DNA of 64,000 nt, from NCBI RefSeq assembly GCF_007183175.1, contig NZ_AP019807.1, positions 763,501 to 827,500 on the forward strand, read 5' to 3'. The notes under the pieces were generated by a model. That model saw nothing but the letters and a program-made list of their open reading frames with translations, had not been told where the DNA came from and did no database searches. Position numbers and translations under genes: made by a program. The stretch is from Microbulbifer sp. GL-2 (GTDB taxonomy: Bacteria; Pseudomonadota; Gammaproteobacteria; Pseudomonadales; Cellvibrionaceae). Numbering within the stretch: the first letter of the stretch is position 1; each line of letters begins with the position of its first letter. Of the stretch, positions 17,321-26,769 are shown piece after piece.

Positions 17321-18007
17321 CTAACTCCAGCGGAATTTTCCGAGCTTAGCCCCTGAATACTTTCCACGTAAATGTCCTGGCAGCACCAGCAAGACCGGCG
17401 TAACCAGAAGTGTGAGTAAAGTGGAAAAAGAGAGACCATACACAATGGCGCTGGCAAGTTTGACCCAGAATGAGGCAATAACTCCATCGACCACCACGTT
17501 TCTGCCAACCATATCCACACTCACTCCCAAAGCCAGTGGCAATAATCCTAGAATGGTAGTGGCCGTGGTAAGGAACACCGGGCGCAATCTCTGTGTAGAA
17601 GCTTTGAGCGCAGCTTGCGCAGGAGAAAGCCCCGGCTCGTTTTTGCGCACAAAGTTGTAAGTATCAATTAACACGATATTGTTGTTGACCACAATACCCG
17701 CCAAGGCGACGATACCAACACCAGTCATAATGACACTGAAAGTGCTCTGGGTAACCAGCAAACCAAGCATCACACCAATCGTCGACATAATTACTGAGGA
17801 TAGAATCAACAGGGATTGATAGAAGCTATTGAACTGGGTTACCAGCAGGATGAACATCAGGAATAGAGAAAGCAGGAAAGCCACACCCAAGAATTGAAAC
17901 GATTCACTCTGCTCTTCATCTGCACCACGGAACAACAGCTCGACATTCGGATCTACCGGATTTTTTTCCAGCCATGCCCGGATTTCTTTTACCTTGTCAT
18001 CGGGCAA
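17321..18007 (-). CDS. RND efflux permease, C-terminal piece of a frameshifted gene
   Basis: This frame carries the last ~230 residues of an RND transporter: the end of the second periplasmic loop (VKEIRAWLEKNPVDPNVELLF) and the final membrane helices, including GIVALAGIVVNNNIVLIDTYN and GLLPLALG. The preceding pump ORF (17989-20472) runs out of frame at about 18010. The frame here stays open just upstream of its first ATG and reads V-L-P-D-D-K where the other frame reads Y-C-P-M-T-R. One added C in the run at 18010-18013 (plus strand) would join both into a 1,050-residue pump of normal length. Either a recent frameshift or a sequencing error. On its own this piece is unlikely to be expressed or functional. 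Confidence 0.8.
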   Translation of the reverse strand: MPDDKVKEIRAWLEKNPVDPNVELLFRGADEEQSESFQFLGVAFLLSLFLMFILLVTQFNSFYQSLLILSSVIMSTIGVMLGLLVTQSTFSVIMTGVGIVALAGIVVNNNIVLIDTYNFVRKNEPGLSPAQAALKASTQRLRPVFLTTATTILGLLPLALGVSVDMVGRNVVVDGVIASFWVKLASAIVYGLSFSTLLTLLVTPVLLVLPGHLRGKYSGAKLGKFRWS

Positions 18008-20472
18008 TACCCCTCCTGGGCATCTGCCTTGACCTGCATTCGGGTGACTCCATCGATCCTTTCTATTTTATCAACTTTGGGCATAGCGTCAGTGTGCACA
18101 AAGCTACTGATCGGTACGGTGCCTCGGGCCGTATTAACTTTCAGTTCATCCAGTGCTGTAATTCCGCGGACATGCTGTGGGTATCGGATACGAATATCCA
18201 CTTCCTCGTCAGTATCATCGGGTCGATACTCGGCTACACGTACACCATTTGTCACAAGCTGAACCGCTCGACCCACTTCAGTAAGATCCGCCCCATATAA
18301 GGCCGCCTTGGCCCGATCCACCTGTACCTCCCACTGGATACCCGGAAGTGGGGCCGTATTCACAATATCCCTCAGGCCCGTAAATTTGTCCTCCATGGCC
18401 CGGTGTAATCTCCAGGTTTCCGCCAGCAGTTTTTCATAATTCTGGCCGCGTAATTCCAATACAATATCCTTGCCCACTGGGGGGCCGCCCTCCATAACAT
18501 TGGCGGTAACCTTAATTCCGGCAAAGTTGGCTGTGCGCGTGCGTATATCCTCGAAGACTTCCCGGCTGCGACGTTCGCGTTCTTCCGCCGGTAACAGCTC
18601 CACCAGCATATTGGCGATTTGGTCCGGCGCCCGGTCAGAATTACCCGATATTCCGCCGGAGCCAATAGTACTGTGGGCAATACGTACCTCCGGTACTCCC
18701 AGCACAGCCTGCTCCACTTGGGCTACAAGTATTTTCTTCTCAGCCATGGACAGGTTGCCTTGGGCCCGAATCTCCACATTGCCATACTGCTCTTCAGTCT
18801 CAGTAAAAAACTCTACTCCAGCGCCGTAACGGCCAAAGGCTATAAAGATCGCCACAAGAACCACTATCGTGGTTACAAACGCAGCGCCGGGACAGCGCAG
18901 TACAAATGCCAACAGGCGGGCGTAATAACCGGTGATACCGGGTAGCAAAGTTGGCCGTCCCTCTTCCAGTTGCTTCAGATGGTCCCGGCCAGATGCAGTC
19001 AGGTTACTCTTGCCAAACAGTGAGCCCAGCACCGGAGCGAAAAAGAGCGCGTACAGTAGCGATCCCGCCAATACCGAAAATACGGTCACCGGCAAATAAC
19101 GCATAAATTCTCCGACGACTCCCGGCCAGAGCATAATTGGCAGGAAGGCAGCGAGCGTTGTCGCAGTGGAGGCCACCACCGGCCAAAACATACGGCTGAC
19201 CGAGGCAATATAGGCATGGCGTGCACTTAACCCTTCAGCCATTTTTCGGTCGGCAAATTCGGTAATAACAATAGAGCCATCGATCAACATTCCGAGAGCC
19301 AGCAACATGCCGAACATCACCATAAAGTTGAAGGAATAACCCAGATACCAAGTGATGATAGAACCAAATAACAGCGAAAAAGGCACCCCCAAACCCACCA
19401 GGATGCCAGAGCGAAAACCAAGTGCAGCCACTACAATAATCATAACCAGCAGCATGGCGGTAAGAATATTGCCCTGCATTTCACTGACCATATCCCGAGC
19501 GAAGCTGGATTGGTCGAAGACAAATTGCACTTCCACTCCCTGGGGTAGCGTATCCAACTCTTCTTGCACTACCTGCCTGACCCTGTCAGCCACATTCACC
19601 GAGCTGGCATCATTGCGTTTCTCAACATTAACGGCGAGCCCGGGGCGACCATTGATGCTGGTATAACTGACAGCGTCCTTGAATGTGCGACGAATATCAG
19701 TGACATCCCCCAGGGTAATTACTCCATCAGAGGAGTTCTTCAAAGGTATCTCATAGACATCCTGTGCAGTTTCAATAAGTCCTGGAACTTTTACTGAGAA
19801 ACGGCCACGTTTGGTATCCAGCTCACCGGCGGGAATCAACAAATTATTGCCCAGCACCGCATTAATTAGTTGGGTGCTGGTTACCTGATAGTGCTCAAGG
19901 CGTACCGGATCAATGATTGCCTCGACGACCTCTTCGCGATTTCCGTGTAGGTCTGCGCTCAATACGTCACTGATATTTTCGATTTTGCGCTTTAATAGTT
20001 GGGCGCTGTCGAGTAATACCCGTTCACTAACCTTTTCTCCGGAAAGGGTGACCACTATGGTGGGAAATGGCTGTGCTGACGCCTCCTCAACCGTGGGCTC
20101 CTCTGCATCCCTCGGCAATTCTGCTCTGGCCCTTTCCACAGCATTGCGAATATCATCGACAGCATCATCCACTTCGATAGCCGAATCGAACTCCACCACC
20201 ATGTAAGCAAGCGATTCGCGCGCGACCGCTATCACTTCGACAACGCCCTCGACCGCCCTGATTTCCTGCTCCATCGGCCGCACCAGTAAGCGCACGCCAT
20301 CCTCGGGAGAAATTCCCTCATGAGTGACCTGCACCATTACAAAGGGAGGGTTAACCTCCGGGCTGGATTCAATCGTCATTGCCCCGCGTGCTACCAGCCC
20401 CACCAGAACAATTAGCAGCATCAGGCAAAGCGTACTGCGGTTCCGCTCAATCGCCCCTTCCAAAAACTTCAT
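17989..20472 (-). CDS. RND efflux permease, N-terminal piece of a frameshifted gene
   Basis: An 827-residue frame with the first helix, the large porter loops and the middle helices of an AcrB-type (HAE) proton-driven drug exporter. The TM4 region GMLLALGMLIDGSIVITEF carries an acidic residue where the proton relay lies. It ends prematurely in YCPMTR at a short C run; the rest of the pump continues in the next frame (17321-18007). The ATG overlaps the stop of the adaptor gene (ATGA), so both are one operon. No outer-membrane TolC-type gene is adjacent. Without the C-terminal helices the product should be inactive, unless the frameshift is an assembly error, which I think likely. Confidence 0.85.
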   Translation of the reverse strand: MKFLEGAIERNRSTLCLMLLIVLVGLVARGAMTIESSPEVNPPFVMVQVTHEGISPEDGVRLLVRPMEQEIRAVEGVVEVIAVARESLAYMVVEFDSAIEVDDAVDDIRNAVERARAELPRDAEEPTVEEASAQPFPTIVVTLSGEKVSERVLLDSAQLLKRKIENISDVLSADLHGNREEVVEAIIDPVRLEHYQVTSTQLINAVLGNNLLIPAGELDTKRGRFSVKVPGLIETAQDVYEIPLKNSSDGVITLGDVTDIRRTFKDAVSYTSINGRPGLAVNVEKRNDASSVNVADRVRQVVQEELDTLPQGVEVQFVFDQSSFARDMVSEMQGNILTAMLLVMIIVVAALGFRSGILVGLGVPFSLLFGSIITWYLGYSFNFMVMFGMLLALGMLIDGSIVITEFADRKMAEGLSARHAYIASVSRMFWPVVASTATTLAAFLPIMLWPGVVGEFMRYLPVTVFSVLAGSLLYALFFAPVLGSLFGKSNLTASGRDHLKQLEEGRPTLLPGITGYYARLLAFVLRCPGAAFVTTIVVLVAIFIAFGRYGAGVEFFTETEEQYGNVEIRAQGNLSMAEKKILVAQVEQAVLGVPEVRIAHSTIGSGGISGNSDRAPDQIANMLVELLPAEERERRSREVFEDIRTRTANFAGIKVTANVMEGGPPVGKDIVLELRGQNYEKLLAETWRLHRAMEDKFTGLRDIVNTAPLPGIQWEVQVDRAKAALYGADLTEVGRAVQLVTNGVRVAEYRPDDTDEEVDIRIRYPQHVRGITALDELKVNTARGTVPISSFVHTDAMPKVDKIERIDGVTRMQVKADAQEGYCPMTR

Positions 20473-21668
20473 TGCTGCTCACCTTCCACTATCGGGCGCT
20501 GCTCCGAGGTCGGCATTAAAATGGGTTCAGAGCTTCCATCGACAGGTTGAGCGAGGTTTTCGAATATCCGCTCGGGCGTAATCATTTCCGCCCGAACAAT
20601 GTCACCAACACTGACATATTCCTGTCCGACCGTAATTAATGTTACCTGGTCCGGCAGGCCGCTAACCCAGACACCACCCCCTCCATCACCCACCAAGGTG
20701 ACATTGACAAAGTCGACTCGGTTATTCTCATTGAGGATACGCACTCCCAGCTCACCTCGGTCATCAAGGGTCAACAGGGAGGAATTAATATGATGTGCCA
20801 GGATTTCGCCGGTGGGCAGAGCCAAGCGACCACTCAAACCACCACGCAGTGCATTGCCCGGATTGTTCACCGCCACTTCTACCCGGTAAGCTCGTGTAAT
20901 CTCCTGGGCCTGCTGGCTGATATAACGGACCTTACCCTGCAGCGGAATTCCGCGCTGCAACTGCGCACTGGCCGGGCCGCCGGGAATCAAACTGCCAACC
21001 TGGTTTTCCGAGACTTCGCCGACCACTAAAAGCGGATCCAGATCCAACAGGGTCGCACACTCCTCGCCGCGGCGAATAAAATCCCCCAGCTCCACGGCCC
21101 GGCTATTGACCACACCGTCGAATGGCGCGCGGATTTTAAGGTTATCCACCATGACCTTGGCCTGGGTGTAATCCGCTTGCGCTTGGGCCAGGGCCACCTG
21201 TTGCGCAGCCATGGCAGTATCCGACTGCAAACCTTTCTTTTTCAGGCGCAGGGCACCCGCGTAATCCAGCTCGGCCTTGCGTTGGGCCGCCTTGGCAAGA
21301 GCCAGCTTCTCCAGGCGATCCTCTGCTTCAATTTCACAGATCACCTCTCCACGCTGCACGGAACTTCCCTCGGCCACCGGTAAACCGATAATAACCCCAT
21401 CCAGTTCTGCTCGTAGACGCACACTGCGGTTAGCCTCTGTATGCCCATTGACCTGGGCCTGTGTGGCGTAGGACTGAGCCTCAATAAGCTGGGCTTGAAC
21501 ACGCATGGCTACTTCGGGCTTGGCCACTGATGCTTGGCTCACCTCTCCCTGATCTACCGGATCATCCGAACGTATAACACCACTAAAAAGCCAGGCGATG
21601 GCCAACAGAGTGACAAACATTGCCATACGGTAATTGCGGTTGGACCAAATGGATGCCAATAAACTCAT
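20469..21668 (-). CDS. RND efflux periplasmic adaptor (membrane fusion protein)
   Basis: A 399-residue HlyD/AcrA-type adaptor linking the inner-membrane pump to an outer-membrane channel. The start at 21668 (MSLLASIWSNRNYRMAMF) is chosen because it begins directly before a membrane anchor; the longer frame adds a non-conserved leader. Lipoyl halves flank a coiled-coil hairpin: RAELDGVIIGLPVAEGSSVQRG before, KIRAPFDGVVNSRAVELGDFIRRG after. Beta-barrel and membrane-proximal domains follow. The stop overlaps the pump start. No regulator gene is adjacent. Confidence 0.9.
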   Translation of the reverse strand: MSLLASIWSNRNYRMAMFVTLLAIAWLFSGVIRSDDPVDQGEVSQASVAKPEVAMRVQAQLIEAQSYATQAQVNGHTEANRSVRLRAELDGVIIGLPVAEGSSVQRGEVICEIEAEDRLEKLALAKAAQRKAELDYAGALRLKKKGLQSDTAMAAQQVALAQAQADYTQAKVMVDNLKIRAPFDGVVNSRAVELGDFIRRGEECATLLDLDPLLVVGEVSENQVGSLIPGGPASAQLQRGIPLQGKVRYISQQAQEITRAYRVEVAVNNPGNALRGGLSGRLALPTGEILAHHINSSLLTLDDRGELGVRILNENNRVDFVNVTLVGDGGGGVWVSGLPDQVTLITVGQEYVSVGDIVRAEMITPERIFENLAQPVDGSSEPILMPTSEQRPIVEGEQQ

Positions 21669-21991
21669 AACTAGAAAAACCTGTTGGACAGAGATAAAAC
21701 TGACCCCATTGGAGAGATAGCGGGGACTTACGCAGGCCAAATTTTACACAGCGTGGCCATATTCCAAAATTGAATTCTGCCGGAAAGAGACCAGTTGACG
21801 TGACTGCAGGGCCGATAACATCCGCAAAACAGCGGCAGACATTGAGTATACGAGGGAGCTGGACAGAGTGGCGACCTTAGCCGGGGATTAAGCCGGCAAA
21901 GAAAGATAAAGCTGGCCCTACCATAAACTACCAGCCTATTCAGGGGCTCCGGCAGCAGCTCAGCCTCATTGGGGTAGTATCTATATGATAT
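21669..21991. other. Intergenic region upstream of the efflux operon
   Basis: About 320 bp holding the promoter side of the adaptor gene and the 3' flank of the cNMP-binding gene. I see no clear operator, terminator or small gene. Confidence 0.5.
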
Positions 21992-22702
21992 TCAGGAGAG
22001 CATGGATTCCAGGAATCCCAGCATATCGGATTCATCATCCACCAGTTCTCCAGAACCAAACTCAGCATTCCAATCGAGCAGAATACGCGCCAGTGAGCGA
22101 GCTTGCCCAGCAAGGGCAACCAGCTCTTCGCGGCAGTTCTTGGGGCCCGTATACAGCTTGAGCTTGCGGTGGCTGTCAGCCAGCTGGTGGCCGGGATACT
22201 TGGAGCGATAGACTTCCAGTTTCCAGCGCAGTGAGTGAACCATATTGCGGTAAAAAATCAGCTTGGCAGGCAGCTGCAACAGAGATAGGTCTTCCAAGTC
22301 ACCAAACAAAGTGCAATCCAGACCTAATACCTGAGTCTCTCGGCTATGGCGTGCAGCGAATACGCTGGCACTGCGTGGCTCCGCCAACAACATCGACAGG
22401 TCACCAAATAATTCTCCCGGCCGAATGACCGCCAAAGTGCGCTCTGGAGAAGTATCTGTACCTTTACCAGCGCTCTCAACCTGTACCTGCAATTCACCGC
22501 GCAGTAGGAAATAGACCCACTGATCTACGTCGCCGGTACGCAGTAACTGCTCTCCGGGCTCCAGACTTACCAACCTGGATCTCTTCAGTAGTACATCGTA
22601 TTGCCATTCACTGACCGCACGAATATCACGAAACAGATGAATGACGTTAAGCAGCCGGTCCACGGCATCCCGAGGGTATTCAATAAGAGGTTTAATTTCC
22701 AT
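21992..22702 (-). CDS. Cyclic-nucleotide-binding-domain protein without DNA-binding domain
   Basis: A 236-residue protein with one cNMP-binding fold at about residues 35-140: LEPGEQLLRTGDVDQWVYFLLRGELQVQ, then the phosphate-binding-cassette segment PGELFGDLSMLLAEPRSASVFA. It has the Glu/Ser/Arg-Ser arrangement of the family. A Crp-like helix-turn-helix is not evident in the C-terminal half, which looks helical and acidic (ELVDDESDMLGFLESML). It is therefore probably a signalling or effector protein and not a transcription factor. No partner gene is visible. It stands alone upstream of the efflux operon on the same strand. Confidence 0.8.
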   Translation of the reverse strand: MEIKPLIEYPRDAVDRLLNVIHLFRDIRAVSEWQYDVLLKRSRLVSLEPGEQLLRTGDVDQWVYFLLRGELQVQVESAGKGTDTSPERTLAVIRPGELFGDLSMLLAEPRSASVFAARHSRETQVLGLDCTLFGDLEDLSLLQLPAKLIFYRNMVHSLRWKLEVYRSKYPGHQLADSHRKLKLYTGPKNCREELVALAGQARSLARILLDWNAEFGSGELVDDESDMLGFLESMLS

Positions 22703-23045
22703 GCGTACGACAAATTAGTGAAAACTATTCCATTTTTTTGGAAACTGTGGCCAAAGAGGCTTTATAAAGCGCGATTCTAAACGATATCGGTCTGCAACAC
22801 CCATCCCGAGTTGTGACAATCGTTTCCCGCCATGCCCGCTCAATTCCATGCCGGAGGACATTCTAACCGCTCCAGGCTTGAACTCCATTGCAGTTACAGT
22901 AGAGTTAGACGAAGTGATGAGTACAGTGTGCTCGCTCACACTTTGAATGCGCACTTTTTCAACTGAATTGTGTGCACTGGGGAGGGGGCCCCGACCTCTT
23001 AATTACCGGAACCTCTTAATCCGGGTAATCAGACACCGTAGAACA
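22703..23045. other. Intergenic region between divergent genes
   Basis: About 340 bp between the cNMP-binding gene and the chalcone-isomerase-like gene, which diverge. Short open frames on both strands lack ribosome sites. No recognisable operator. Confidence 0.5.
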
Positions 23046-23747
23046 ATGAAATCGATAAAAATTGTCTTCTCACTTTTGGTGTTCATACTTGCTGTATCTG
23101 CGCAAGCTGCACCACTCCTGAACGGTCTTGCGCTCGAAAAACAATTCAATAAAGAGCTCTACATTGCCGCCATCTACTCGGAAAACCTCAGTAGTAACTC
23201 CGCGGGTCTTCTTAATAGCGAACTGCCACGCAGACTCGAAGTCCGCATACTCGCCGACAGCCTTCCCGCGCGGCGATTCCGCAACCAGTGGATGGAGGGC
23301 ATCGCCATCAACAACCGGGGCGATACCCTGAGCAGCCAGGCGGAAAATATGGTGACCTTTGCCAACCTGTTCAAGGGGCGCCTTTTACGCGGTGACCAGC
23401 TGGCTATCGATTTTGCCGCTGATACTGGAATCACAACAGTGTTCTTAAACGGTATCACCCTCGGTGAGCTCAACGATCCCGACTTCTTTAACACGTTAAT
23501 GCGCGCCTGGGTTGGCCCGGTACCACCTTCCACGGACTTCCGTGATGGTCTGCTCGCTGCAGGCGATATTTCCAGTGGCCTGCTCACCAGCTTTGAAGCA
23601 CTTGAGCCCAGTAGCGAGCGCATTGCCGATTTGCAGCTCAAACTGATCAGCCAGGAAGAAATCCTCGCGGCTGCCGAGGAACCAGAAAAGGAGGACGCAT
23701 TGCTCAAGCCTACACTGGCTGCGGCCGACCTCGCCCCCCTACAATGA
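23046..23747 (+). CDS. Exported chalcone-isomerase-like domain protein
   Basis: A 233-residue protein starting with a signal peptide or anchor (MKSIKIVFSLLVFILAVSAQAA). It is followed by a chalcone-isomerase-like fold as found in bacterial periplasmic proteins: LEKQFNKELYIAAIYSE, LEVRILADSLPARRFRNQWMEGIAINN and the late segment LNDPDFFNTLMRAWVGPVPPSTDFRDGLL. After about residue 190 it becomes an acidic Ala/Glu linker, ending 11 residues before a stop that overlaps the next start. The next frame continues the same kind of linker into a TonB domain, so this may be the first half of one protein split by a one-base deletion in the C run at 23734-23739. Bacterial relatives have no proven chalcone isomerase activity. 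Confidence 0.8.
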   Translation: MKSIKIVFSLLVFILAVSAQAAPLLNGLALEKQFNKELYIAAIYSENLSSNSAGLLNSELPRRLEVRILADSLPARRFRNQWMEGIAINNRGDTLSSQAENMVTFANLFKGRLLRGDQLAIDFAADTGITTVFLNGITLGELNDPDFFNTLMRAWVGPVPPSTDFRDGLLAAGDISSGLLTSFEALEPSSERIADLQLKLISQEEILAAAEEPEKEDALLKPTLAAADLAPLQ

Positions 23748-24289
23748 CTTTGACACCCGCCGCGGTTGAAACAGTAGAGGTCATTGAGCTGGCGGAAGAA
23801 GCAGCCGGGGCAGTCGCCCAGACGGAAGCAACCGACCCACTGCTGCAGTCAGAGGGGGCGCCACTTCAGCTTACAGGCAGCGAGAATACTGAGACGACCC
23901 AATTGGCCGCTATCAACTCCACAAGCGAAACCGCAGCCAATGTCGAGGAAATGCTGGAAGAGGAAGAAGAGGCCCCACTCACCGCAGGTATGATCCTCGC
24001 ACGTCAGATATTCCACTCCTCCCTCTTACGCCATACTTTCAGCCACATTCGCTATCCCAAGCGTGCCCAGGAACGAGGCCAGGAGGGCAGTGTGCGTCTG
24101 CATGTGGTGATTAACTCTTCTGGCCATATTCAGGAGATACAGACAGTGCAAGACTCCCGCTACAGCACCCTCAACCGCGAAGCCCGTGCTGCAGTCGAGC
24201 GGGCAGCGCCCTACCCTCCTGTTCCACCCCAGCTGGGTAGCGAAAGCTTCAGCTTCTCCCTACCAATTACCTTTAATTTGCCAGACTAA
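23744..24289 (+). CDS. TonB C-terminal-domain protein, lacking its own membrane anchor
   Basis: A 181-residue frame. Residues 1-80 are an acidic Glu/Ala/Thr linker, and about 95-181 are a TonB C-terminal domain (RYPKRAQERGQEGSVRLHVV, INSSGHIQEI, ALNREA-like segment, APYPPVPPQLG, FSLPITFNL). TonB domains work in the periplasm, but this frame has no signal peptide or membrane helix. The ATG overlaps the stop of the chalcone-isomerase-like gene (ATGA). Either it is coupled and mislocalised, or it is the second half of a single anchored chalcone-TonB protein of about 414 residues. The second reading explains both the missing anchor and the shared linker composition. Confidence 0.75.
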   Translation: MTLTPAAVETVEVIELAEEAAGAVAQTEATDPLLQSEGAPLQLTGSENTETTQLAAINSTSETAANVEEMLEEEEEAPLTAGMILARQIFHSSLLRHTFSHIRYPKRAQERGQEGSVRLHVVINSSGHIQEIQTVQDSRYSTLNREARAAVERAAPYPPVPPQLGSESFSFSLPITFNLPD

Positions 24290-24304
24290 ATTTGTATGTT
24301 CGAG

Positions 24305-24331
24305 AAAGCCCCACCTTGTGGGGCTTTTTTT
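24305..24331 (+). terminator. Rho-independent terminator
   Basis: Hairpin AAAGCCCCA/TGGGGCTTT, loop CCTTG, followed by seven T, shortly after the TonB-domain stop. Confidence 0.9.
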
Positions 24332-24506
24332 GTTGGCTCAGCTGCACATATTCTCCGCTCTCAACTCACTTTATCTTGTTGATACCGACCAACAGCCTGT
24401 CGCGGCCAGTCCCCCGCTGAACGCAGTCCCCCTTGCCTGGACTTACTGACACCTTTTACCATGTAAGATTAATTTGACCGTTGAAAATTTAGCCAATAGA
24501 GCCGAA

Positions 24507-26576
24507 ATGAAAAAACTATTATTACCTATCGCTATCGCAGGCATCCTTACCGGCAGCCAACTGTCCCTGACAGTCCAGGCCCACGATCACAGCAGCACAG
24601 GCCACCACAAAACTACCGGCCAGCAGGAGCAACTCTCTTCCGGCATCGACCTCAATGCGATAAATACCAGTGTGCGCCCGCAGGACGACTTCTTCACCTA
24701 CGTAAATGGCACCTGGCTGGAAAATACTGAAATCCCAGCAGACAAATCCCGCTGGGGCGGTTTCTCAATCCTGCGAGACCAAAGCACTGAGCAGGTTAAA
24801 GCGCTGATTATGGAAGCAGGTAGCAGCGCCAACAGTGCCGGCGCCAAGCAGATTGGTGACCTCTACAACAGCTTCATGAACGAAAAGCTGATCGAGAAGA
24901 AAGGCTTGTCCGCAATCTCTGAGGAACTCGCCAAAGTCGACGCCATCAAGTCTCGTAAAGACCTCACCGACTTCTTCGCCTATGCCGATATCGCCGGCTA
25001 CAACGTGCCATTCGGCGGCACTATCTACCAGGACCTGAAACAGGTTGAAAACTATATCACCTTCCTATGGCAGGCGGGCCTGGGGCTGCCGGATCGCGAC
25101 TATTATTTCGAGGACACCGAAAAGAGCCAGAAGCTTCGCAAAGCTTATAAAGAGTATTTGGTACAGATTCAGGAACAGGCCGGACTCAACAACGCCAAAG
25201 CCTTTTCCGGCAAGATCTTCAAGCTTGAGGAAAGCCTTGCTGAACATCAACGCAGCCGCCTGGACAATCGCGATCCCGAGAAGTATTACAACAAGAAATC
25301 TGTGGCTGAGTTGAAAAAACTGATGCCGGCAGTGGACTGGGACAGCTACCTGAGCATGGCCAAATTGGCCAAGGCTGACAGCTTTATTGTCGGCCAACCC
25401 GAATATCTGGAGGCGGCCAACCAGATTATCGCCGATACCGATATCGCCACCTGGAAGCGCTACCTGAAAGTCAAAGTCCTGTCTTCCATGGCGCCCTACA
25501 TGCACGAAGAGCTGGCCCAGGCCCACTTCGACTTTTACAGTACCACTATCCACGGTGTGGAGCAGATGGAACCCCGCTGGAAGCGTGGCGTACAGTTCGT
25601 CAACGGTGCGGTGGGCGAACTGGTCGGCAAGCGCTACGTGGAAAAGCACTTCCCACCGGAAGCCAAGGAACGCATGATCGTTCTGGTGGATAACCTTAAA
25701 GCCGCTTACCGGGAATCCATCCAGTCCCTGGAGTGGATGGGAGAGGATACCCGCAAGCAGGCGCTGTTCAAGCTGGAAAACTTTACTACCAAAATTGGCT
25801 ACCCCGACAAGTGGCGCGACTACTCCGCTCTCCAGGTGGACTCAAATAACCTGGTAGGTAACGTGCTGGCCGCCAACTTGTTTGAAGCCAGCTACGAGCG
25901 CGACAAGCTGGGCAAACCCATCGACCGTAGTGAGTGGGGCATGAGCCCACAGACTGTTAACGCCTACTACAACCCGGCGATGAACGAGATTGTCTTCCCC
26001 GCAGCTATCCTGCAGCCGCCCTTCTTTAATGTGAACGCGGACGATGCAGTGAACTATGGCGGTATCGGTGGGGTGATTGGCCACGAAATTGGCCACGGTT
26101 TCGATGATAAGGGCAGCAAGTTTGACGGCAAAGGCTATCTAAACAACTGGTGGACCGATTCCGACCGTAGCAACTTCGAAAACCTGACCAGCAAACTGGT
26201 CTCCCAGTACAATGCTTTTGAGCCACTGGAAGGCGAACATATCAATGGTGAGCTGACCTTAGGGGAAAATATTGGTGACCTTTCCGGCCTCGGTATCGCC
26301 TATAAAGCCTACAAAATGTCCCTCAATGGTGAAGAGGCGCCGGTAATTGATGGTTTCACTGGCGATCAGCGTGTCTTTATGGGCTGGGCCCAGGTATGGC
26401 GTAGCAAAATGCGCGACAAGGCGCTGAGTGGCCGTATGAAAACAGATACTCACTCTCCTGCCGAGTACCGGGTACAAGGTGTACTGCCCAATATCGAAGC
26501 GTTCTACGAGGCCTTCGATGTGAAAGAGGGTGACGGTATGTACCTGCCTGAAGAAGAACGGGTGAAAATCTGGTAA
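24507..26576 (+). CDS. M13-family (neprilysin/PepO-type) zinc endopeptidase, exported
   Basis: A 689-residue metallopeptidase. The ATG at 24507 starts a signal peptide (MKKLLLPIAIAGILTGSQL); upstream in-frame TTG is rejected. A His-rich mature N-terminus follows (HDHSSTGHH), then the family opening LNAINTSVRPQDDFFTYVNGTWL. The zinc site is GHEIGHGFDD (HExxH), with GENIGDLSGLGIAYKAY carrying the third Glu ligand and catalytic Asp. The substrate-binding NAYYNP and the C-terminal DTHSPAEYRVQG are present, and the protein ends in a typical charged W motif. It cleaves oligopeptides in the periplasm or outside the cell. Monocistronic with a strong terminator downstream. Confidence 0.95.
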   Translation: MKKLLLPIAIAGILTGSQLSLTVQAHDHSSTGHHKTTGQQEQLSSGIDLNAINTSVRPQDDFFTYVNGTWLENTEIPADKSRWGGFSILRDQSTEQVKALIMEAGSSANSAGAKQIGDLYNSFMNEKLIEKKGLSAISEELAKVDAIKSRKDLTDFFAYADIAGYNVPFGGTIYQDLKQVENYITFLWQAGLGLPDRDYYFEDTEKSQKLRKAYKEYLVQIQEQAGLNNAKAFSGKIFKLEESLAEHQRSRLDNRDPEKYYNKKSVAELKKLMPAVDWDSYLSMAKLAKADSFIVGQPEYLEAANQIIADTDIATWKRYLKVKVLSSMAPYMHEELAQAHFDFYSTTIHGVEQMEPRWKRGVQFVNGAVGELVGKRYVEKHFPPEAKERMIVLVDNLKAAYRESIQSLEWMGEDTRKQALFKLENFTTKIGYPDKWRDYSALQVDSNNLVGNVLAANLFEASYERDKLGKPIDRSEWGMSPQTVNAYYNPAMNEIVFPAAILQPPFFNVNADDAVNYGGIGGVIGHEIGHGFDDKGSKFDGKGYLNNWWTDSDRSNFENLTSKLVSQYNAFEPLEGEHINGELTLGENIGDLSGLGIAYKAYKMSLNGEEAPVIDGFTGDQRVFMGWAQVWRSKMRDKALSGRMKTDTHSPAEYRVQGVLPNIEAFYEAFDVKEGDGMYLPEEERVKIW

Positions 26577-26588
26577 CAGAATCCCCCC

Positions 26589-26618
26589 AAACCGGCCGCC
26601 TCTCGCGGCCGGTTTCCT
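26589..26618 (+). terminator. Terminator after the M13 peptidase gene
   Basis: Perfect 11-pair stem AAACCGGCCGC/GCGGCCGGTTT with a short CTCTC-type loop, followed by a T/C-rich tail. Confidence 0.8.
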
Positions 26619-26769
26619 TTCCCATCAACGACTTATCCTGATAACAGGCCCTCCCCCAAAGCCCGCCATATAACTTCAATAGTATTTATTTCGTTGTCAC
26701 TACAGGCTGGACAACTTGTGGTCGCTATGGCGTAACATAGGTGCAGTGCTTTCAGGAGAAATAATATTT

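Noticed and set aside
23733..23747. Programmed -1 frameshift at the chalcone/TonB junction
   Set aside because: The in-frame codons GCC CCC CTA do not form a classical slippery heptamer; a one-base deletion is simpler.
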